A DNA stretch of 64,000 bases from Liopterus haemorrhoidalis (Eukaryota; Arthropoda; Insecta; Coleoptera; Dytiscidae): the NCBI GenBank assembly GCA_963971575.1, contig OZ020616.1:3368924-3432923 (forward strand). The letters run 5' to 3'. A model generated the notes under the pieces. That model made no database searches. It saw only the letters and a program-made list of their open reading frames with translations, and had not been told where the DNA came from. Below, piece after piece: positions 56,755 to 64,000 of this stretch (positions are counted from its first letter, which is position 1; each line of letters opens with the position of its first letter). The position numbers were made by a program, and so were the translations under genes.

Positions 56755-58128
56755 CAGTGAATTTATTTTTTAATACAACATAACTATGTCATTACCATGT
56801 ATACAGTTTTTGACAGCAATATAAATCGTGTTCATTTTCATTTGCAACATAGACAATTAGTGTGTATACTTTTGCTCATTGCTGATTTAAAAAATAATCA
56901 ACATGTATACAGATGAAGAAAAAATAATGATGGTAACTTGGTATCACTCCCAAATGAGTTTAAGAGAAGTTTCTGTTGTATTTAGTGCAACTTATCCAGA
57001 TCGGCCAATACCAAATCCCTCTACAATTTCAAGACTAGTTAATAAATTTCATCGCGAAGGATGTCTTAAGTCAAAAAAAGAACAACATCCCACGTGCTTA
57101 TAGAAGAGAAGCAGTTGGTAATATTATTACAAGTGGAAGAAAACAATCAAAATAATTTAAGATCAATTGCACAAACCGTTGGTGTCAGTATTGGATCTGT
57201 TTTTACCTTCTTAAAAAAAGAAAAGTTTCGATCATACAAATTTCAAAATCATCAAGAATTTTTAGAAAGGGACGCAGCAGTACGTATGGATTTTTGTTTT
57301 GAAATGTTAAAAAATTAATTCCGACCCAACAATGCTTCAAAAAAAATTATTTACTGACGAAGCAACGTTTACTCTAAATGGTGAAGTGCACAGACAAAAT
57401 TTTAGGTACTGGAGTCGAGAAAATTTACATTTATTTCATTCCTCCCGAACTCAAAGGCCGCAAAAATTAAATGTTTGGGCAGGGATAGTAGGAACCAATA
57501 TTATAGGGCCTTTTTTTATTGACGGTAACCTTAATGTCGCAAAATATCTAGCCCTTTTGCAAAACCAAATATTACCTGCGTTGCGATACCTGAATATTAA
57601 TGGACAAGTATGGTTTCAACATGATGGCGCACAAGTCCATTATTCTAGAATAGTTAAAGAATATTTACATAGAACTTTCCCAAATAGTTGGATTGGAAAA
57701 CGATGGTCGATGAATTGGCCAGCGAGATCTCCAGATTTGGCACCCAATGATTTTTTTTATTGGGGATATTTAAAGACCAAAGTATATAATGGAGAACTTA
57801 AGGATGTTGCTGAACTGCAAGACAAAATTGTTCAAGCATCCAACAATATACCTCAAGAGCAATAGCTGAATGTTTTGAATCATTTTTATGATCGCTTAAT
57901 ATTTTGTATTCAAGTAAACGGAGAAACTTTTGAACATTTATTATAAATTTTTATTAGCTATTTATTTATTATTATTTTTTTATTTGTATTTTCAATAAAA
58001 TATTTTGATTTTGCTAGTAAATATGCTTTTTTCTGTTGCAAATGAAAATGAACACGATTTATATTGCTGTCAAAAACTGTATCCATGGTAATGACATAGT
58101 ACATGTTGCATTAAAAAATAAATTCACT
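56755..58128 (+). mobile_element. Long-TIR DD41D mariner-like element
   Basis: Inverted ends of about 95-105 bp starting AGTGAATTTATTTTTTAAT and containing ACTATGTCATTACCATG; TA next to both ends. The transposase inside is frameshifted. The long ends separate it from the 37093 element although the catalytic spacing is the same. Confidence 0.7.
56903..57865 (+). pseudogene. DD41D transposase, two frameshifts
   Basis: Three segments in different frames: 56903-57103 (HTH, MYTDEEKIMMVTWYHSQMS), 57094-57318 (second HTH, LRSIAQTVGVSIGSVFTFLK) and 57332-57865 (catalytic). Asp in FTDEATF, FQHDGAQVH and SPDLAPNDFFYWG; 41 residues between the second and third. Frameshifts fall near 57090 and in an A-run near 57320, so it is inactive unless these are sequencing errors. 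Confidence 0.75.
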
Positions 58129-60420
58129 TATAAAATACCTAGTTGTTGTTTTATTTTGTTTATAAACTTTTGGAGCAATTTTAGAACTAAGTAGAACTAC
58201 GTAGAAGTAATAAACCATTTTTAAAAGACAGATGTAATGGAATACACTACAACGGTAACCCGACCTACCTACTTGAAGAACTTTTATTGCAATACAATAT
58301 TATAAATAATAACAAAAACAAGTATTTTTCAAAAAAAAATTCAAGGTTGATCCTGAAAATTTACTAATATGTACACGCCACTGCACTGTTTTAATTAAAA
58401 CTATCTCTTTTCTAAAAAGAGAATGTCATATTTTTAATATTTTGTTAAGTTAGGTTAGGTTAAATGTATTTTGAATAATGTCACTGTTCTAAATTTGAAT
58501 ATTACAACAAACAAAACAAAACAACAACATAAACTGTATTAAAAGTATGCATTTTTAAACTAATATCTTAATTGTGAATGACGTTTATCGTTTAGATAAA
58601 GATATAAAAATATTTTTGCGATATCAAATAATTTTACAACTTTCAAGTGATTTTAAAACACGTACTGTATAAATGTATCATTATAAATTTCCAACAAACA
58701 AATCAAGGCGTAATAAATCATATATTCTAAATATAAAAACCTTTTAAAAAAGTTTTATAGGTTAATATTTTGAAATAAATACCAACAAATCAAAAACAGA
58801 ACTTCCAAAATTCACCATTTTAAATTCATGACAAATAAAATAAAGTACGGATAATACACATAACGTCATTATAAATAACTTAAATTCACTCTAATTTAAA
58901 ACACTTAACAAATACTGAGAAAACTGGGAATTATAGTGAACCGACAACATCACAAGACTAAAACCAACTGACTCATTCATTGCTCGTTTAGTGAGCGTAG
59001 GCGCGTTGAACAACTTGGTGTGTTTATAGGCAAGATGGAGTTAATAAAAACAATTAAATGAGGACATAGTTTTTTTTTCTCAAGATTATGAGGTTAAATA
59101 ATAGTAAATAATTGTTTTTCACATACATTAATTAAATAAGTAACAGTTATATTAATGTTATTGTATATTAAAATGACATTTTATATTCTTTAGTTCTAGT
59201 TTTTAGTATTTTACCTGACTGTGCAGGCGGAAGTATTATAATCGGTCTAAATATGTCTTGGTTTTGTTGATAATTACGTCATAAGGCCCCGCTACAGAAT
59301 TTTAATTTTGTACTATATTTGTATAAACGCACGCACGCGCGTTTCAATGCGTACATGCGTATGACGAAAGAAATTTAGCAATGAAAACTGAAATATTAAT
59401 TAATAGATTTGGATGAAATGGGATATGGGCTGAGTTTAGAATTTTAAGATTCCTCGTAACTTATTTAATCTAGGAAAAATTTTAGGCCTTATTCGTTTTA
59501 CGTATTTTAAAATTATGACTAATAATATGGAGTGATTTATAGAAATTTTCATCTTCGCATGGACGTATCTCAAAAACGAAATGCGATAAAGACCTCTGGT
59601 TGGAATTTTTGAAATCTTGAGGTCCTAACTGACTTGTAATCATATTTTGAAACAAAACAATTTTCTGAAAATTTTTCTTTTTTTAAATTTTTTTGAAATT
59701 TTTGATAAATCCTACCTAAAACATGGTTAGGAATAGAAATCTACGGTTTGAATTTTTAAAATACTCCTACATTGTTTAGTTTAAAAAAAAATGGGCTTTA
59801 ATAAACCAATTATTAAGTTTTGTATGGGCAGTAATTCAATAGTCTTAAAAACGGCCGAAACTCGAAAAAATTGTAAAGGTAGACCTTAAAATATCGTGAT
59901 TTTTAAGAAAAAAGAAATGAATATGTATTTTTGGTCATAAATCAATAAAATTGGGTCCATTTTGAAGTTTGGGCAAAAGTTTTGGAATTATAGGCAAAAA
60001 ACTGAACCAAATCGGCTCCAATTCAAAAACTAGGAAAGTATGATTTTTTTAAATATTTTTTTTCATAATTCTCATCCCAAAATTAGCTTAAAACTAAATT
60101 TTGGCCAAAATTGGAGTAAAAAAAATTGTAGTCAAAATTTACAAATTTTAAATAAATTCAAATTTTAGTTTAGAAAAAAAAATAGTATTTTTTTTTTAAA
60201 TTTATATTGTGACATCAAAAGAAAACTCCTAAAACGTAAGTCAAGGAACGGAAAGTAGTTTTTTAAAACTTAAAAGGTTTTTTTTTAAACTAAATTTTAA
60301 AAGGTTTTTTTTAAACTAAATTTTAAAAGGTTTTTTTTTCAAAAATGTATTAAAAAAATTACTGTCTCGTAGTCTTTAATTCAAAGGGGTTAAACTAAAA
60401 ATTTGGAAAAATTCTAACTA
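58129..60420. other. AT-rich sequence without a recognised gene
   Basis: 58940-59040 is slightly GC-richer (GTGAGCGTAGGCGCGTTGAAC) and ends with a TAGGTTAGG-type word nearby, but no exon follows. 59460-60420 is T/A-rich with repeated TTTTAAACTAAATTTTAAAAG words. 60420-60590 repeats 54885-55060 (ATGGCTAAATTATGGCTAAT). Confidence 0.35.
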
Positions 60421-60621
60421 ATGTACATTGATCTGAACCGAAAACGAAAGGAATTCATGATCAAATTGCGTTTTTAGAAAATATTGCATTTTCTATGTTT
60501 TTGACAAAATTAATTATTTTTTTAATTCATGGCTAAATTATGGCTAATAACGTTATGGATTTTTTTGTATTTATGGCTAAGTAGTATGTTTTTTATTGAA
60601 ATAAAAAAATATAATAAAAAA

Positions 60622-60909
60622 TCAGCTGTGGCCACCACAGGACCGACCGCCATCATAAAGTACTTGTATAAAATACATTCTAGCAATAGAGTAGAAATAA
60701 CTTGGCCTAATATTTTCGAACAGAGATATGTTATTTACCATGATCATGGAACCGTTACATATAAGTATGAAAAAATTGAGACTTAAAAAAATTTCGAAAA
60801 TTTCGAATTTTTACCAAAAGTTGATGATGAACTCGTACCATTGATGGCAAAAGCTTAAATATGAAGTTTCATAAAAATCCTTTTAGCCGAATTTGCTCTG
60901 CACGTGTAC

Positions 60910-60943
<34 letters not shown>

Positions 60944-61080
60944 CGACAGACATCATGCTAAAAATAGTCAAAACGTTATGTAGGGACCTAAATTCGTGGA
61001 AATCCATCGAAATCTCGAAATGTCAAAATCGGTATGATCACAATACCTCCCTTATATATATTGGCGGTCGGTAAAAATGT
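60622..61080 (-). mobile_element. Family B element, reverse orientation
   Basis: From AATCAGCTGTGGCCACCACAG to ATATATTGGCGGTCGGTAAAA, microsatellite at 60908-60955. It preserves the uninterrupted site used to define the 5127 MITE insertion. Confidence 0.65.
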
Positions 61081-61289
61081 TTAACAGCTGGGAATCGAGT
61101 TCATGTGTATAAGCTCCACCAACTGTTATACGTATACAATTATTTTATTATACAATTATTTTAGTTTTTTGTTTTTAAGGTATCAAAGAGCAATAAATCA
61201 TTTATAGTAGTGAAATACTTATAAAACAAATAATACATAATTTTTAACTGTGAGAAATATGTTTCTGAAATTGAAAAAATTAATCCATT

Positions 61290-61612
61290 TCTCAATATAT
61301 TTCTTATTGATTTAATGAAGAATTAGGTTCGTACCTAATTTTTCGAAGCAAACGAAACAAATGCAGAAAAAATTGCTGGAATTTTTTAATTAAAATTTTA
61401 TTGTGACGAAATTTTCCCAAATTATTTAAATTTAGTTTTAAAAAATTAAATGAAAGCTCTTAATACGTAAGTAACGAATAAAAATGATTATCAATAAACT
61501 GATGATCGAAAAAATATTGTGCTAGGCATCCAGCATTCTGTTGGCTTCTAACTCTTATTAAATACCTACAAAACCCTGAAATGTGTAAAAATTATCTCTT
61601 CACATCAATTTT
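61290..61612 (-). mobile_element. Family A end, second subfamily, reverse orientation
   Basis: Ends TACCTACAAAACCCTGAAATG...CACATCAATTTTTT and matches 2893-3130 in reverse. Confidence 0.5.
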
Positions 61613-62213
61613 TTAGATGCTTTTAACAGCGTTTGATAATTTGATTATAATAATTGACCTAGAAAGGGTAGTTTAAATAGCATAAAATGTAGAATAACAT
61701 AAATGCTTACAGTAAAGGGTAACTGTTATGCGAACATACTATACATATACTGTTAGTTGAAGTTTTATTTGTTCAATAGCATATGTTTGACGTTGCTATC
61801 TAATAATTTGCGTTGAGTATGCCCTCAGGAGACCATCAGGTCAATGAAATTAATGGAAAATATGCAAAAAATCTCATACCTTCTGTTCACCACCGTTTTT
61901 CTTTTCTATTTACTTAAAAAATACATTTTTTCTTCAAGCGGATTATAATGCTAACATTACATTGTTCAATACATTCGGTAGAAATGATACATTTTTTTAC
62001 TAGTAACAAAATGTGAACATTTTTATACTAGTAAATAGTTCATATAGTTATCAACAGATGGCACTGATGACAGCAGTCGCCATAAACAAAACATCTATCA
62101 ATTTAATATGTTTGTAGCGTGGTTTGTATTGCATTCAGAAATTAGTTACGTTATTAGTGAGTTACTTTATTATTATTCTGTGATCATTCTGTGATTGGTT
62201 ACAAAATACACAA

Positions 62214-62891
62214 TAGGGGAAGTATTTTAAGATCGCAGCGCTATTTCGGCAAACTTGGAACCTTCAAAATAGACATTCGTTACATATAAACAACGTGAAT
62301 TTTACTTATGGAAAATGTTTACTGGTGGTTTTTGTAATTTTGCTACAATATTAATACTTGTTTTTATGCAATTATATTTTTATGCAAACATTTTTTATAA
62401 AAAAAAGCGCGACACAATGTCTATTTCTGTAGTTCCTAAAATCCCACTAATAATTCCTAATATCGCTTACAGTCTGTTCCAAATGGTTAAGCGGAACTAG
62501 ATTTTGCAATCTAGTTACTTTCATCGCTTAAATCGTGCTTTACGGTCGTTTTGTTTAAGCTTTGTAAATCATACTTACAATTAACATTTTTTGCTTAAGG
62601 TTAATATCATTTTAAAATGTCATTTTCTTTATATTTTGATATTTTGTGCATTCTTAATACAAATTTCCCATTTATTTATTTTTTTGTCATTAAAATTTCT
62701 AAAAAAAAATTATTTAATTTTGACATGTCATTCGTTTCTATGGTTTCATTGTTGGAATTTTAAATTTTGACATTCCAACGTGAAAAATGAAATAACCCCA
62801 GCAAGATCCCTTCTCGTGATAACCTTAAAGAACGAAAATCCCATTTAGTTCCGCTTAACCGTTTGGAACAGACTGTAGCAATTTTTCCCTA
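62214..62891. mobile_element. Family D element inserted in the tandem array, itself carrying family E
   Basis: Begins TAGGGGAAGTATTTTAAGATC, ends CAATTTTTCCCTA. Without the inner element it is about 270 bp, as at 7964. It splits the array at CACAA|TATAAAG. Confidence 0.75.
62470..62875. mobile_element. TA-flanked MITE (family E, 406 bp)
   Basis: Ends CAGTCTGTTCCAAATGGTTA and (inverted) CAGTCTGTTCCAAACGGTTA, TA at 62468-62469 and 62876-62877. Removing it restores ATCGCTTAGCAATTTTTCCC as in intact family D copies. Tc1/mariner-type target. Confidence 0.8.
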
Positions 62892-63525
62892 TATAAAGAT
62901 TAAAAATTAAAAAATGATAGTTCAGATAGTTATTAACAGATGGCACTGATGGCAGCAGTTGCCATAAACAAAACATCTATCAATTTAATATGTTTGTAGC
63001 GTGGTTTGTAGTGAATTCAGAAATTAGTTACGTTATTAGTGAGTTACTTTATTATTATTCTGTGATTATTCTGTGATTAGTTACAAAATACACAATATAA
63101 AGATTAAAAATTAAAAAATGATAGTTCATATAGTTATCAACAGATGGCACTGATGGCAGCAGTCGCCATAAACAAAACATCTGTCAATTTAATATGTTTG
63201 TAGTGTGGTTTGTAGTGAATTCAGAAATTAGTTACGTTATTAGTGAGTTACTTTATTATTATTCTGTGATCATTCTGTGATTAGTTACAAAATACACAAT
63301 ATAAAGATTAAAAATTAAAAAATGATAGTTCATATAGTTATCAACAGATGGCACTGATGGCAGCAGTCGCCATAGACAAAACATCTGTCAATTTAATATG
63401 TTTGTAGCGTTGTTTGTAGTGAATTCAGAAATTAGTTACGTTATTAGTGAGTTACTTTATTATTATTCTGTGATCATTCTGTGATTAGTTACAAAATACA
63501 CAATATAAAGATTAAAAATTAAAAA

Positions 63526-63594
63526 ATGTCTCAACCAATTCAATGTACACCGCCGGAATTAGCAGCAATAGCATCTGAAACTATAAAGTCATAA
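63526..63594 (+). other. Short ORF starting at the end of the tandem array
   Basis: In the last unit the shared AAAAAATG continues as MSQPIQCTPPELAAIASETI then KS-stop instead of the usual unit sequence. The 22 residues look coding but the frame closes. It may be the decayed start of a transposon ORF whose 5' UTR is the array. Family unknown. Confidence 0.3.
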
Positions 63595-63635
63595 GTATTT
63601 ATGGTTGCAAATTTTTAATAACTACGCTTGAAGAA

Positions 63636-63776
63636 AAAATAGTATATGTCACTCGGAGTAGAACGCCTTTTTTGTGCTTCGCTCAATATACAAGCCTCGG
63701 CTGCGTCTCGGCAGCAACATTTGAGCTCAGCACAAAAAAGAGCGCGTTCTACTCCTAGTAACATAATATACTATTT
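63636..63776. mobile_element. Small fold-back element
   Basis: Left AAAATAGTATATGTCACTC, then GGAGTAGAACGC; the inverse occurs on the right (GCGTTCTACTCCTAGTAAC...ATATACTATTTT). 141 bp, GC-richer centre, no coding potential. Confidence 0.6.
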
Positions 63777-63799
63777 TGTGTTTTTACAATTTTTTTCGC

Positions 63800-64000
63800 G
63801 ACCCGGCAAATTTTTTCTGCGACCGTTGCCGGGTCGCGACCCACACTTTGGGAAACGCTGGTATATCATACTATCATAATCAGTGGCGGATATAGCTGTT
63901 TGGGGGCCCAGGGCTTAAAAATACCAAGAGGCTCTACACATGTTTCAATCAAAAAATTTAAAAAATAAAAGACAGTATTAAAGGTTAATTATTATTTATT
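63800..64000. mobile_element. hAT-like ends at the window edge
   Basis: GGGTCGCGACCCACACTTTGG...GAAACGCTGG (to about 63861) is a hAT-type terminus. A new CAGTGGCGGATATAGC terminus starts at 63882 and runs past the window. Confidence 0.45.

Larger units (their letters stand above)
62030..63510 (+). repeat. 204-bp tandem array, 4 units, broken by a nested element
   Basis: Units start at equivalent points near 62898, 63102 and 63306 (exact 204-bp spacing). An earlier partial unit at about 62030-62213 is separated from the rest by an insertion. Each has ATGATAGTTCATATAG, CAACAGATGGCACTGATGG and TTAGTGAGTTACTTTATT. Differences between units are few, implying recent amplification. Confidence 0.85.

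Noticed and set aside
1..64000. CRISPR arrays, operons, rRNA genes, functional tRNA genes
   Set aside because: No regularly spaced short repeats with unique spacers; the DNA is eukaryotic; no rRNA-like sequence; tRNA-like segments occur only inside repeats and lack clean cloverleaf arms.

Overview
This window is nuclear DNA of an arthropod, almost certainly an insect. It is AT-rich, has long introns, spliceosomal GT/AG junctions, and a dense load of class II transposons. The species cannot be named from the sequence; nothing is bacterial or organellar.

The one host gene I can assemble with confidence lies on the minus strand from 42711 to 15022. Eight coding exons join in perfect phase into a 1521-residue SynGAP/DAB2IP/RASAL-type Ras GTPase-activating protein (Drosophila raskol). 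The order is: a 335-residue N-terminal exon, a basic Ser-rich linker plus PH domain, a C2 domain, a RasGAP domain (arginine finger R691; FLRFLCPAI at 801-809), a long disordered region, and a C-terminal coiled coil. A small exon at 53739-53658 has the right phase to be an alternative first exon.

Everything else is repeat. Two abundant families (here A and B) look like non-autonomous Helentron-type elements: short inverted motifs near both ends, an internal GACA/GACG microsatellite, and one head-to-tail tandem junction. Family A copies carry different tRNA-like segments at the same internal position. Cut-and-paste elements are common, and many boundaries can be fixed from target-site duplications or from empty sites in other copies: hAT (8413, 12839, 29586, 32152, 35982), PIF/Harbinger-like with TAA/TTA duplications (5127, 50218, 10281, 16581, 39920), and Tc1/mariner types with TA (37093, 40747, 62470, 26477). 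One DD41D mariner-like element at 37093-38402 has an open transposase frame and matching 30-bp ends. The other transposase sequences are broken: a 5' piece of the same family at 20291-20794, a frameshifted long-TIR DD41D element at 56755-58128, mariner C-termini near 6.4 and 51 kb, hAT C-termini at 36.5, 52.6 and 55.3 kb, a Tigger C-terminus at 41.0 kb, and a core-deleted IS630-like element at 26.5-27.7 kb.

Layout: 1-15 kb is repeats plus one unrecognised two-exon pseudogene (7576-6633). From 15 to 42.7 kb is the RasGAP gene with repeat-filled introns. From 42.7 to 53.7 kb are its 5' flank, a 150-bp minisatellite, a long inverted repeat at 48.7-49.2 kb, and the candidate alternative exon. From 54 to 64 kb are transposon remnants, ending in a 204-bp tandem array broken by one element nested inside another.
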